Below, piece after piece: positions 42,751-51,741 of a stretch of DNA of 55,062 nucleotides. The notes below the pieces were generated by a model that saw only the letters and a program-made list of their open reading frames with translations, ran no database searches and was not told the origin of the DNA. The DNA is from Bacteroidaceae bacterium (GTDB taxonomy: Bacteria; Bacteroidota; Bacteroidia; Bacteroidales; Bacteroidaceae): positions 1 through 55,062 of the forward strand of contig JAFNXM010000008.1 in assembly GCA_017383485.1 (NCBI GenBank). Direction: 5' to 3'. The translations under genes and the position numbers were made by a program. Position 1 is the stretch's first letter. Every line of letters starts with the position of its first letter.

Positions 42751-45700
42751 TTACAATATTACTTTTTTACCATTAATGATATACACGCCGTGCTGCAATC
42801 CGTCGAGCGATTTCACACCCTGCTTAATCAGGCGGCCGCCGGCGTCATAGACATCCACGGCCTGGGGTTGTGCTGGCGCTACGACTTGCTGAACAGGTGT
42901 AGCTTCGCCAAATTGGAAGCGCACAGAGGATGGGCGCACTCGGCAATCTTCGCCCACGCTATTGGTCAGTACGGCATTGTCGATGCTCAGGATACGTCTG
43001 TCGGCAGGAACGGTGGCCAGGGGCGACAAGTGCAAGGCAATAGACATCTCGCCCACGGGGAGCAACACCCCGGCAGGTGAATAGACGATGATGCGATAGC
43101 GGGTGTCGTCGAGTTGCTCCATGCGATGCGAGAAACCATCGAGCGACGCAGGCAATACGAGGTGAGACACTTGCATCTCGGCAGGCACGACGACATCAAA
43201 TTGTGTAGCAGAATAAGCGCCTTCGCGTATCTCAAATTGGAGATCGGCGGTAGCAGAGGCTTCATCTTCTTTCACCATAAAAGGCTGACAATTGAGCGCT
43301 GCTTCGGCTGGTGTCAACTGCATCTGACGTGTGGCCGACACGCTCTGATTCATGACTAACGAAACGAGGTGCACGAGGTCGTTGATGGTCACATCGGTGT
43401 TGGCATCAACGTCGGCTTGCTGGAAGTCGAAGGTTTCATTTTCACGTTGCAAGAGGTGGTTGACCACACATACCATGTCCGCCACTGTGATATAACCATC
43501 CTGGTTGACATCTCCCACGGTGATAGGCAAAGGTGTATCGAGATCGTAAGGCGTCAAGATACCGAAGGAATATTCCGCACGACGGCGCAACCAGTCCTTG
43601 GTGCGCTCTACGATAGGTTCATAGTTATTGCCATCGCTCCACTTCTGCGCATTGTGCAGAATAGAAGGTTTGGCATAGGCATAGTAGTCGTCGACGTATT
43701 CTATGAGTTCGTCGAGGTGATTTTCTACGAAGTCTTTCCACTCGGCGTAGCTAGCGCGCTTGACTTGCTCACTATTCCAACGCAGGGCCTTGAAGAATTG
43801 GGCGCCGTTCTGACTGGTGAAATAGTCGTAGTAGTTGACTTCAGGATGTGTACTGCAATATTGACTATTGTTCTCGTAGCCGTACGCCCAGTCAAAGTCC
43901 CACACGGGGCCGAATACGTATTTGCTGTGCAGAGCCAGGAGGTCTTCCTTGTAGAGGTGGCAACTTTTGGGGTGGCGCAATTCCAGATTCATCACCAGTT
44001 CGTTGACGAGCAAGAAGCGGGCGAGCATATCCACATCCACAAGGTTTTCGTATGCCGAGCCACCACTGCGCAGAGTATTGGTGAGATTGTTAAAGTCGTT
44101 CTTAATAATCGTGAACTGCGCATTCGGGTCGGCGTATTCAGAGAGGTCGGGATCCTTGACATTGACCGGTAGCGAATAGGCAGAAGTCGTAAAGCGGTAG
44201 GTCTCGTCGTAATAGGTGTCGAGTTCAAGTCTTGCAGCGTTGGTCTCGTCATCCAGGTCAATGCTATTGTTAGAGAATCCGCATTGTTGTGTGAAGTTGT
44301 AGTTACCACGATAGTTACCATTCATATACAATTCGACGGGGATAATGCGATTGGCGCCTGCCGTCTCGACCATGGCAGCAACCTTCATCGCCATTGCATT
44401 TGACAACATTGAACCAGTCTGTCTGTTGGCCAGCAGCACCCAACTCTTGCCCTTGGTCAAGCCAAAGGGTTTGACGCTGCTATCAAACTTCAGACGATAG
44501 GGGCTTTTGCCCGTTTCACCAGCCCAACTACTATTACCACGGCCGCGAATATTGACAGAATCCTGCATACTGGGGAATACGCCAGCACCATCTATCGTGA
44601 TATGAGCACGTAGGTAAGTTTCTCTGTCGGCAGGCATCTTGCCCCCCTCGATGTTGATATCTATACGCGGTACTTGGGTTGCTTTGTCTGTCAACCACTC
44701 TACGTCCACCGCCACCTTTCGTCCACTCTGCATCCATGTCATTGCGTAGATAGCAGGTTGCAGCAATTCGGACTCGGTGATACTGACAATTTCTGCTTTG
44801 TTAAGCACCAATTCTGCCAGGCAAAGGTAGTTCTTATAAGTCGCTTTGGTCATTTCAAGGCGAACTCTGTCAAACGGCTTTTCTGCAGAGATAACAGGCG
44901 ACGTATAACGCAATGAGATGCCATTGGTAGGGAGGCCGTCAGCTGTAGTAAGTTTTTTTACCTCTATCCAGGTGACACCACCGTCGGAACTTACTTGCAC
45001 AGAGAATTCGCTTGGACATTTATTTGCCGCGTCAGGACGTGTGACATATTCAAAAGAGAAATGCGAGATTTCCTCGGGCAAGGCAATATCTATATAGGGC
45101 GACTCATCAAGTGGCAGAGGTTTGTGTTCTCCATTGCCCCATGTAGAGTGAAAAATAGTTTTAATATTGCCGTCGAGCATCTTGCCCAATGTTTCCGACA
45201 CAGTATTGGTGGGTGCATTGGTGCTGAGCATTTCTTCGGTCAAAGCGATGGGGGTCTGCTTGTACTTGACTTCTGGCGCACTCCACATTTCATCTTGAAT
45301 CTTTCTGTACTGCAGTTCGCGCGCCTTGCTGTCCGTGAGCACGTAGGTCACAGTTTTATCAAAGCGCAAGCGGGATACTTTGCTCACCTGCTCTACCCCA
45401 TTGACGTAGGCCTTGGCTGTGGGCGAACTCAACTGAAAGGATGGCGTCAGGCGCTTACCTATGGCGCCAACTGTAGCAGTGACGGCATCAGGGGTGACGT
45501 TGGCTTCAACGTCGACAAAGACTTGATCGTTGTACTTATTGTTAAATTTGAACGAGGTAAACTCTGGCAACTGCGGCGCAGCACCTAATGAATCGACTTC
45601 GCTTGCCGAATACACAATGACTGAATCATTGACCAAGGTGATCTTAAGTCCGCTGTCATTTTCCTCAAATGCCTTGTACACTTCGACAGGGAAAATATCC

Positions 45701-45804
45701 AGTCCACCATTGCTGAGATAGATATACAAAGGTTTCTGCTGTTCAGCAAGAAGACTTATTTGCAGTCCAAGAACGAGCGACAATAAAAGTAATAACCTTT
45801 TCAT
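42751..45804 (-). CDS. Large T9SS surface protein: F5/8, CotH, dockerin-like and cohesin-like domains
   Basis: 1017 residues, signal peptide ending SLLA. Order: beta domain (25-170); F5/8 type C-like domain (about 190-340); CotH kinase domain (about 395-730) with VNIRGRGNSSW, KSWVLLANRQTGSMLSN and GPVWDFDWAYGYE; dockerin-like pair (about 764-818) with DVNQDGYITVADM and DVDANTDVTINDL calcium loops; cohesin-like domain (about 830-965); T9SS end (VDVYDAGGRLIKQG, HGVYIINGKKVIL). CotH domains are kinase-like; dockerins bind cohesins, and its operon partner carries a cohesin-like domain. It probably belongs to a calcium-dependent surface assembly; substrate unknown. Confidence 0.8.
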   Translation of the reverse strand: MKRLLLLLSLVLGLQISLLAEQQKPLYIYLSNGGLDIFPVEVYKAFEENDSGLKITLVNDSVIVYSASEVDSLGAAPQLPEFTSFKFNNKYNDQVFVDVEANVTPDAVTATVGAIGKRLTPSFQLSSPTAKAYVNGVEQVSKVSRLRFDKTVTYVLTDSKARELQYRKIQDEMWSAPEVKYKQTPIALTEEMLSTNAPTNTVSETLGKMLDGNIKTIFHSTWGNGEHKPLPLDESPYIDIALPEEISHFSFEYVTRPDAANKCPSEFSVQVSSDGGVTWIEVKKLTTADGLPTNGISLRYTSPVISAEKPFDRVRLEMTKATYKNYLCLAELVLNKAEIVSITESELLQPAIYAMTWMQSGRKVAVDVEWLTDKATQVPRIDINIEGGKMPADRETYLRAHITIDGAGVFPSMQDSVNIRGRGNSSWAGETGKSPYRLKFDSSVKPFGLTKGKSWVLLANRQTGSMLSNAMAMKVAAMVETAGANRIIPVELYMNGNYRGNYNFTQQCGFSNNSIDLDDETNAARLELDTYYDETYRFTTSAYSLPVNVKDPDLSEYADPNAQFTIIKNDFNNLTNTLRSGGSAYENLVDVDMLARFLLVNELVMNLELRHPKSCHLYKEDLLALHSKYVFGPVWDFDWAYGYENNSQYCSTHPEVNYYDYFTSQNGAQFFKALRWNSEQVKRASYAEWKDFVENHLDELIEYVDDYYAYAKPSILHNAQKWSDGNNYEPIVERTKDWLRRRAEYSFGILTPYDLDTPLPITVGDVNQDGYITVADMVCVVNHLLQRENETFDFQQADVDANTDVTINDLVHLVSLVMNQSVSATRQMQLTPAEAALNCQPFMVKEDEASATADLQFEIREGAYSATQFDVVVPAEMQVSHLVLPASLDGFSHRMEQLDDTRYRIIVYSPAGVLLPVGEMSIALHLSPLATVPADRRILSIDNAVLTNSVGEDCRVRPSSVRFQFGEATPVQQVVAPAQPQAVDVYDAGGRLIKQGVKSLDGLQHGVYIINGKKVIL

Positions 45805-45912
45805 ATATTATAAAGATTACAGGTTAACATTCCGTAGTTTTGTAGATTTTTTGTCAAATCCAATGCCTACAAGGCGAAAGTACTTCTTTTCAAAAAAACG
45901 GCCAAAAGTTTT

Positions 45913-46665
45913 TTACATTTTATCCTTCTTTACCAGGACTAATGCCATCAACCAATTGGGCAGGATGCGCATTATAGGCACAAGCATTGCCCAGCGCATG
46001 GTAATCGTAGCAACACCTTTGCGACGGTCGATAGCACGCACAATAGACCTCACAGCCTTTTCAGGTTTGAGTACCCAAAAGAATTGTTTGGGATTTGCAA
46101 GCAGAGGTGTGAGTACAAATCCAGGGCGTATATCTGTCACGCAAAGGCGTCCGCCAGTGCGCATGGCACGTTGCCTTATCGCTTCCAGATAATGCGACTG
46201 AAAGGCTTTAGAAGCAGAATAGGCGGGCGCTGGAGCCAAACCTCGCACGCCAGCAATACTGCTGATAGCTGCCAAATGGCCAAAACCTTGCTCTTTGAAA
46301 TAAGTATAAGCCCAATCCACGATTGCTGTCCAGCCGACAACGTTTGTTTCGATCATGGGGCGTTCCGCTTCATAGGAGAGCACAACATTTTGATTGCCTA
46401 CGCCGGAGCTTAGCACCAGCAAATCCATGCCGCCCATCTGCATCACTAATGCTTTCAGTTGTTCAACGCATGCTTCAGGCTGTGTCACATCACAAACTGC
46501 TGTATATACGTCTGGGTGCCCAGCTGCGACTTCTGCTAACAATTGCTGGCGACGTGCTGCGACGCCTACGACACATCCTCGTGATATATAAGTCTCGGCT
46601 ATTCCGCGGCCCAAACCTGATGTTGCGCCCACGACGAGTACTCGCTTGGGGGTATACTTTTTCAT
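45913..46665 (-). CDS. Short-chain dehydrogenase/reductase
   Basis: 250 residues. The Rossmann motif GATSGLGRG (13-21), the NVVG motif near 108, the catalytic Ser in AAISSIAG (S135/S136) and Y149-SAS-K153 make a complete classical SDR active site using NAD(P)H. A hydrophobic segment near the C-terminus (WAMLVPIMRILPNWLMALVL) suggests membrane association. It lies 108 bp upstream of the CotH/dockerin gene without a functional link. The substrate cannot be read from the sequence. Confidence 0.88.
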   Translation of the reverse strand: MKKYTPKRVLVVGATSGLGRGIAETYISRGCVVGVAARRQQLLAEVAAGHPDVYTAVCDVTQPEACVEQLKALVMQMGGMDLLVLSSGVGNQNVVLSYEAERPMIETNVVGWTAIVDWAYTYFKEQGFGHLAAISSIAGVRGLAPAPAYSASKAFQSHYLEAIRQRAMRTGGRLCVTDIRPGFVLTPLLANPKQFFWVLKPEKAVRSIVRAIDRRKGVATITMRWAMLVPIMRILPNWLMALVLVKKDKM

Positions 46666-46693
46666 ATATTTATCTACTAGTTGACGTGATTAT

Positions 46694-46846
46694 TTACTCT
46701 CTTACAAATCGCCCGGCTTCTGTGATATGAAATCCTGTATGCTTTGCACGCTCTACGACCTTATTTCTTTGATTATTTGCCTTCGACTTCAAAGATTTTC
46801 CTACACGCTTACCTGATTTCTTTTGAGATGGTTTTGTTTTTCTCAT
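46694..46846 (-). CDS. Small highly basic protein, 50 aa
   Basis: From the inner start MRKTKPSQKKSGKRVGKSLK the product continues SKANNQRNKVVERAKHTGFH and ends TEAGRFVRE. About a third of residues are Lys or Arg. An upstream in-frame ATG at 46900 overlaps the inferred -7 element, so the inner start is preferred. No family recognised; the end (AKHTGFHITEAGRFVRE) looks like a conserved motif. Nucleic-acid binding is a guess from charge. It stops 28 bp before the SDR gene and may be co-transcribed with it. Confidence 0.5.
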   Translation of the reverse strand: MRKTKPSQKKSGKRVGKSLKSKANNQRNKVVERAKHTGFHITEAGRFVRE

Positions 46847-46897
46847 TGCTTCATTATTTATATTAAGGCAATAATGATATTTCACGGATTTACGTAG

Positions 46898-46905
46898 CAA
46901 ATATA
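46898..46905 (-). promoter_or_regulatory. -7 element before the small basic protein gene
   Basis: TATATTTG on the minus strand, 51 bp before the chosen ATG; -33 element not clear. Confidence 0.4.
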
Positions 46906-46983
46906 CGAGATTCCCACAATATAAGCCCTAACCAAATACGTATTTTCCGCTACGAATAAACCTTTTTTAGTTATTCACCACTC

Positions 46984-47014
46984 TTTGCATTTTAATTAAT
47001 AATATCTATATTTG
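46984..47014 (+). promoter_or_regulatory. Promoter of the thioesterase gene
   Basis: TTTG, exactly 19 bases, TATATTTG: a perfect Bacteroidota consensus. Confidence 0.85.
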
Positions 47015-47109
47015 CAACAAGGCTGAAGAAATGTGCTAATGTTTGTCGAACCCTAACGCACATACAATAATAGATAAGCAACGACTTTTTACCAATAAAC
47101 CTACGCAAA

Positions 47110-47583
47110 ATGAAGAAGATCATCAACCCCTTTATCAACCTGGAAGGATATAATTGCTTTGGCTGCGCACCCAACAACCCTTTTGGCGTAAAGATGGAGT
47201 TTTATGAAGATGGTGAGGATATAGTCTGCCATTGGACACCCCGAAGCGAATATCAAGGTTGGCTTGACACCCTGCACGGCGGAATACAGAGCGTTCTGCT
47301 GGATGAAATCTGCGCTTGGGCGCTGATGCGCAAACTGCAAACGGCAGGAGTTACCTCGAAAATGGAAACACGCTTTTTAAAGCCAGTCAGTACGAACGAC
47401 ACAATGATAACACTGCGCGCTCATATTGCAGAACAGAAAAGAAATATCGTCATTATCGACGCTACGTTGGAAAACAGTGCAGGAGAAATTTGTTCACAGT
47501 CACGCTGCACCTACTTTGCTTTCCCACAAGAAAAGGCTAAGCAAGAAATGTTTTTCAGTGGATGCCTTACTGAGGGGGAATAA
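47110..47583 (+). CDS. PaaI-like hotdog-fold thioesterase
   Basis: 157 residues. The hotdog core carries TLHGGIQSVLLDEICAWAL (H56-G57-G58, D65), the usual acyl-CoA thioesterase signature, and the downstream strands VTSKMETRFLKPVSTNDTMI. Two Cys in the N-terminal NCFGCAPNNPFG motif mark a common subgroup. It hydrolyses acyl-CoA or aryl-CoA thioesters; the substrate is unknown. Monocistronic with its own consensus promoter. Confidence 0.85.
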   Translation: MKKIINPFINLEGYNCFGCAPNNPFGVKMEFYEDGEDIVCHWTPRSEYQGWLDTLHGGIQSVLLDEICAWALMRKLQTAGVTSKMETRFLKPVSTNDTMITLRAHIAEQKRNIVIIDATLENSAGEICSQSRCTYFAFPQEKAKQEMFFSGCLTEGE

Positions 47584-47713
47584 CTTCACACAGACTTATC
47601 AAAGATTCGTCACATTGAAGGACAAGACAATATCGATGTATAAGTCAAGGCACAATTCAGACACTTGTCAAACGATATAAAATAAGGAGTCTGCCGTCAT
47701 AGAATAAGGATAC

Positions 47714-47746
47714 AAAAAAATGTTCTCGCATGCGAGAACATTTTTT
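47714..47746 (-). terminator. Bidirectional terminator after rpsJ
   Basis: TGTTCTCGCA/TGCGAGAACA is a perfect 20-bp palindrome flanked by seven A and six T, so it works from both sides. It ends the rpsL-rpsJ unit and separates it from the accessory block. Confidence 0.85.
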
Positions 47747-47764
47747 ATCTGAAGTGATTTCAGA

Positions 47765-48070
47765 CTACACTTTAATTTCAACTTCAACACCACAGGGGAG
47801 TTCGAGCTTCATCAAAGCGTCAACAGTCTTAGCAGTTGAGCTATAGATGTCGATGAGACGCTTGTAAGTAGAGATTTCGAACTGTTCGCGGCTCTTCTTG
47901 TTAACGAATGTAGAACGGTTAACAGTGATGATACGCTTGCGAGTAGGGAGAGGAATTGGACCGCTAACTACTGCACCTGTTGCCTTAACGTTCTTAACGA
48001 TCTTTTCTGCTGACTTTTCAACGAGAGTGTGATCGTAAGATTTCAATTTGATACGAATTTTTTGACTCAT
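47765..48070 (-). CDS. rpsJ: 30S ribosomal protein uS10
   Basis: 101 residues, [20 protein letters not shown], ending [11 protein letters not shown]. uS10 belongs to the 30S head and, as NusE, links ribosomes to transcription antitermination. In most bacteria rplC follows directly; here a terminator and about 11 kb of unrelated genes intervene. Confidence 0.97.
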   Translation of the reverse strand: MSQKIRIKLKSYDHTLVEKSAEKIVKNVKATGAVVSGPIPLPTRKRIITVNRSTFVNKKSREQFEISTYKRLIDIYSSTAKTVDALMKLELPCGVEVEIKV

Positions 48071-48099
48071 TTTTATTTTTGTTTAATGTATTCCGCAGG

Positions 48100-48125
48100 C
48101 GGTTCGGACTAAGAGTCATTCGTTA
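48100..48125. repeat. Hairpin between fusA and rpsJ
   Basis: CGGACTAA pairs perfectly with TTAGTCCG across a 10-base loop. No T-run follows, so it is not an intrinsic terminator; an mRNA processing or stability element is possible. Confidence 0.5.
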
Positions 48126-48162
48126 GTCCGATGCCTGTCGGGATGTCAATTGAAGTTTACTC

Positions 48163-50283
48163 TTATTTAATCAAATCTACGCGACCCTTAACTTCTTCGA
48201 GCACAGCCTTAGCGATGCTGTTAGAAACAGGAGCGTGGTGATCGTATTGCATTGAGCTTGTAGCACGACCAGAAGTGATAGTACGGAGAGCTGTAACGTA
48301 ACCGAACATTTCTGCGAGGGGCACAGTAGCCTTAACGATACGTGCACCGCTACGAGCGTTGTCCATACCTTCTACTTGACCACGACGCTTGTTCAAGTCA
48401 CCGATAACGTCACCCATGTTTTCTTCTGGAGTAACAACTTCGAGCTTCATCATTGGTTCCATCAAGCAAGGACCTGCTTGAGCACAAGCGTTCTTGTATG
48501 CTTGCAAAGCTGCGATTTCGAATGACAATTGGTCTGAGTCGACTGGGTGGAATGAACCATCGAGGAGCTCAACCTTGAGGCTGTCGAGAGGATAGCCACC
48601 GAGCACACCGCTCTTCATTGCGTTTTCGAAGCCCTTTTGTACTGAAGGGATGAATTCCTTAGGAATGTTACCACCAGTTACCTTGTTTACGAATTGGAGG
48701 CCGCCTTCCTTGAAGTCTTCATCTACTGGACCAACGTTAACGATGATATCAGCAAACTTACCACGACCACCAGATTGCTTCTTGTAAACTTCGCGGAGGT
48801 TAACAGTCTTAGTGATAGCTTCCTTGTAGTTTACTTGTGGCTTACCTTGGTTACATTCTACCTTGAATTCGCGCTTCAAACGGTCGATGATGATATCGAG
48901 GTGGAGCTCACCCATACCAGAAATAACTGTTTGACCGCTTTGTTCGTCAGTCTTCACTGTAAATGTTGGGTCTTCTTCAGCCAACTTAGCGAGACCTGTA
49001 GAAAGCTTATCGAGGTCTTTTTGAGTCTTAGGCTCAACTGCGATACCGATAACAGGATCGGGGAAGTCCATAGATTCGAGTACGATTGGTGCGCCTTCTT
49101 CTGCGAGAGTGTCACCAGTACGGATGTCCTTGAAACCTACACCTGCGCCGATATCACCAGCACCGATCACGTCAACAGGGTTTTGGTGATTTGAGTGCAT
49201 TTGGAAGAGACGGCTCACGCGTTCCTTCTTACCAGAGCGAACGTTGTAGATGTAAGAACCTGCTTCTACCTTACCAGAATATACGCGGAAGAATGTCAAA
49301 CGACCTACGTATGGGTCAGTAGCAATCTTAAATGCGAGAGCAGAAGTCTTTTCGTCTTCGCTTGGCATACGAGATTCTTCTTCGTTTGTATCAGGATTCA
49401 TACCGATAATAGCGGGAGTATCCAATGGAGAAGGCAAGAACATACATACGTAGTCGAGAAGAGTTTGTACACCCTTGTTCTTGAACGAAGAACCACAAGT
49501 CATAGGAACGATATCGAGTGCGAGTGTACCCTTGCGGATAGCTGCAACGATTTCTTCTTCAGTGAGGCTATCTGGATCTTCGAAATATTTTTCCATCAAG
49601 GTTTCGTCTTGCTCAGCTGCGAGCTCGATCATCTTGCCGCGCCATTCTTCGCATTCGTCAACCAATTCAGCAGGAATATCTTCTACAGAGTATTCTGCAC
49701 CCATGGTTTCGTCGTGCCAAAGGATAGCCTTCATCTTGATCAAGTCAACGATACCCTTGAAGTTTTCTTCTGCACCGATGGGCACTGAGATAACGCAAGG
49801 TGTTGCACCAAGTACTTCCTTCATTTGACGTACTACTTCGAAGAAGTCTGCACCAGAGCGGTCCATCTTGTTGACGTAACCGATACGAGGAACGTTGTAC
49901 TTGTCAGCTTGGCGCCATACAGTTTCAGATTGAGGTTCAACACCACCTACTGCACAGTAAGTAGCTACTGCACCGTCGAGTACACGGAGTGAACGTTCTA
50001 CTTCGGCAGTAAAGTCAACGTGTCCCGGAGTGTCAATCAAGTTGAACTTGTACTTATTACCACCCCAAGTCCAGTAAGCTGTAGTAGCTGCTGAAGTAAT
50101 TGTGATACCACGTTCTTGCTCTTGGGCCATCCAGTCCATTGTAGCAGAACCGTCGTGTGTTTCACCGATCTTGTGTGTCTTACCGGTATAGAAAAGGATG
50201 CGCTCACTGGTTGTAGTCTTACCAGCGTCGATGTGCGCCATGATACCGATATTACGGGTCAAAAGTAAGTCTTGCTTTGCCAT
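48163..50283 (-). CDS. fusA: Elongation factor G
   Basis: 706 residues, [21 protein letters not shown] motifs: [10 protein letters not shown] (P-loop), RGITI (G2), DTPGHVDF (G3), NKMD (G4). Domain IV contains GGRGKFADI and the C-terminal domain [15 protein letters not shown]. It drives tRNA-mRNA translocation. Located between rpsG and rpsJ as usual. The only complete EF-G gene in this window. Confidence 0.97.
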   Translation of the reverse strand: MAKQDLLLTRNIGIMAHIDAGKTTTSERILFYTGKTHKIGETHDGSATMDWMAQEQERGITITSAATTAYWTWGGNKYKFNLIDTPGHVDFTAEVERSLRVLDGAVATYCAVGGVEPQSETVWRQADKYNVPRIGYVNKMDRSGADFFEVVRQMKEVLGATPCVISVPIGAEENFKGIVDLIKMKAILWHDETMGAEYSVEDIPAELVDECEEWRGKMIELAAEQDETLMEKYFEDPDSLTEEEIVAAIRKGTLALDIVPMTCGSSFKNKGVQTLLDYVCMFLPSPLDTPAIIGMNPDTNEEESRMPSEDEKTSALAFKIATDPYVGRLTFFRVYSGKVEAGSYIYNVRSGKKERVSRLFQMHSNHQNPVDVIGAGDIGAGVGFKDIRTGDTLAEEGAPIVLESMDFPDPVIGIAVEPKTQKDLDKLSTGLAKLAEEDPTFTVKTDEQSGQTVISGMGELHLDIIIDRLKREFKVECNQGKPQVNYKEAITKTVNLREVYKKQSGGRGKFADIIVNVGPVDEDFKEGGLQFVNKVTGGNIPKEFIPSVQKGFENAMKSGVLGGYPLDSLKVELLDGSFHPVDSDQLSFEIAALQAYKNACAQAGPCLMEPMMKLEVVTPEENMGDVIGDLNKRRGQVEGMDNARSGARIVKATVPLAEMFGYVTALRTITSGRATSSMQYDHHAPVSNSIAKAVLEEVKGRVDLIK

Positions 50284-50303
50284 TTTATTATTTGGTAAAG
50301 AGA

Positions 50304-50780
50304 TTAAAATCTGAAGTGAGCGAACGCACGGTTAGCTTCTGCCATACGGTGCATATCTTCTTTACGCTTGAATGCACCACCTTGTTCATTGTATGCATCC
50401 ATGATTTCAGCTGCGAGCTTGTCAGCCATGGTCTTACCACCACGCTTACGAGCATAGCCGATCATATTCTTCATAGAAACTGATTCCTTACGGTCAGGAC
50501 GGATTTCAGTAGGTACTTGGAAAGTAGCACCACCGATACGACGGCTCTTTACTTCCACTTGAGGAGTCACCTTATCAAGAGCAGCCTTCCAGATTTCGAG
50601 AGCTGACTTTTCTTGATCCTTCATCTTTTGACCTACGATTTCGAGTGCACCGTAGAAGATTTCGTAAGAAATATTCTTCTTACCATCATACATCAAGTGG
50701 TTTACAAACTTAGAGACCTTAACATCTCCGAACACGGGATCTGGAAGGATAACGCGTTTCTTTGGTTTAGCTTTTCTCAT
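50304..50780 (-). CDS. rpsG: 30S ribosomal protein uS7
   Basis: 158 residues, [20 protein letters not shown], with the [10 protein letters not shown] and [12 protein letters not shown] elements. It initiates assembly of the 30S head and, in E. coli, regulates this operon. Twenty bases precede fusA. Confidence 0.97.
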   Translation of the reverse strand: MRKAKPKKRVILPDPVFGDVKVSKFVNHLMYDGKKNISYEIFYGALEIVGQKMKDQEKSALEIWKAALDKVTPQVEVKSRRIGGATFQVPTEIRPDRKESVSMKNMIGYARKRGGKTMADKLAAEIMDAYNEQGGAFKRKEDMHRMAEANRAFAHFRF

Positions 50781-50883
50781 TGCTTTTTAAAAATTTGGTT
50801 GTTAGACAGGTTGCAATCAAAGTTCTTCAACTCCCCTTTGGGATGTTTACTCAACCTCACTGCTGACCAAAATTAAATTGTTT

Positions 50884-51267
50884 TTACTTCTTAGCTGCTT
50901 TAGGACGCTTAGCACCATACTTAGAGCGACGTTGTGTACGGTTTGCTACACCAGCAGTATCCAATGTACCGCGTACGATGTGGTAACGTACACCAGGGAG
51001 GTCCTTAACACGACCACCACGTACCAATACGATGCTGTGCTCTTGCAAGTTGTGACCTTCTCCTGGGATGTAAGAGTTGACTTCCTTAGAGTTTGTCAAA
51101 CGTACACGAGCTACCTTACGCATAGCTGAGTTAGGTTTCTTAGGGGTTGTAGTGTACACACGTACACAAACACCTCTACGCTGAGGGCATGAATCCAAAG
51201 CAGGAGACTTAGACTTGTCTGCCGCTACACTTCTACCCTTTCTTACTAATTGTTGAATAGTAGGCAT
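50884..51267 (-). CDS. rpsL: 30S ribosomal protein uS12
   Basis: 127 residues, [20 protein letters not shown], with [18 protein letters not shown] and [12 protein letters not shown]. Lysines at positions 43 and 88, the usual streptomycin-resistance sites, are the wild-type residues. It controls decoding accuracy. It is the first gene of the rpsL-rpsG-fusA-rpsJ unit, 103 bp before rpsG. Confidence 0.97.
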   Translation of the reverse strand: MPTIQQLVRKGRSVAADKSKSPALDSCPQRRGVCVRVYTTTPKKPNSAMRKVARVRLTNSKEVNSYIPGEGHNLQEHSIVLVRGGRVKDLPGVRYHIVRGTLDTAGVANRTQRRSKYGAKRPKAAKK

Positions 51268-51350
51268 AGTTTTGATTTTTAATTTGTTATATATATTGTT
51301 TGTTTGTATCTAAACTGTAATCATAGGTGCACACTACACCTTTCGGGCGG

Positions 51351-51381
51351 CAAAGTTACGAAGTTTTTTTGAAACTCGCAA
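51351..51381 (-). promoter_or_regulatory. rpsL operon promoter
   Basis: On the minus strand TTG, 20 bases, TAACTTTG; the leader would be about 75 bases. Confidence 0.65.
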
Positions 51382-51529
51382 GGTTACAACGAAGTAATTA
51401 TTACCACTTTGATAAGTTTTTTGTTTCACGATGCTTGAAGTGGAAGTTTCTCCATACATTGAAAAAGGATGTACACGACCCATTTTTCAAACGCAAAACA
51501 GACTTTCTACTTGCCTGAATATTGGTGTA

Positions 51530-51620
51530 AAAAAAAGTCGGCGCGGAATTTTAAAAAGCCTAGACCTTTTTTAAAAAAAGCCTAACCTTTTTTGAAAAAG
51601 ATTAGACTTTTTTTTCGAGG
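51530..51620 (+). repeat. Dispersed intergenic repeat, copy E (divergent)
   Basis: Begins AAAAAAAAGTCGGCGCGGAA and carries three iterations of a TAGACC/TAACC/TAGAC plus T-run unit about 22 bp apart; the central core is degenerate. Confidence 0.6.
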
Positions 51621-51741
51621 GGTCTGCTCCCCCACATTTTTTATCCTTTAAGATCTGACATAAGGTTTACTGTATACCTTATATATAATAATAAGTGTAC
51701 CATTTTCACATTATGCCTTCTGGCGCACTTTATCGCCGGTC

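Larger units (their letters stand above)
51268..51741. other. rpsL leader and promoter, dispersed repeat copy E
   Basis: Holds the rpsL leader with a GGTG/CACC hairpin, the promoter at 51351-51381 and dispersed repeat copy E. The interval 51385-51520 shows no recognisable gene. Confidence 0.55.
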
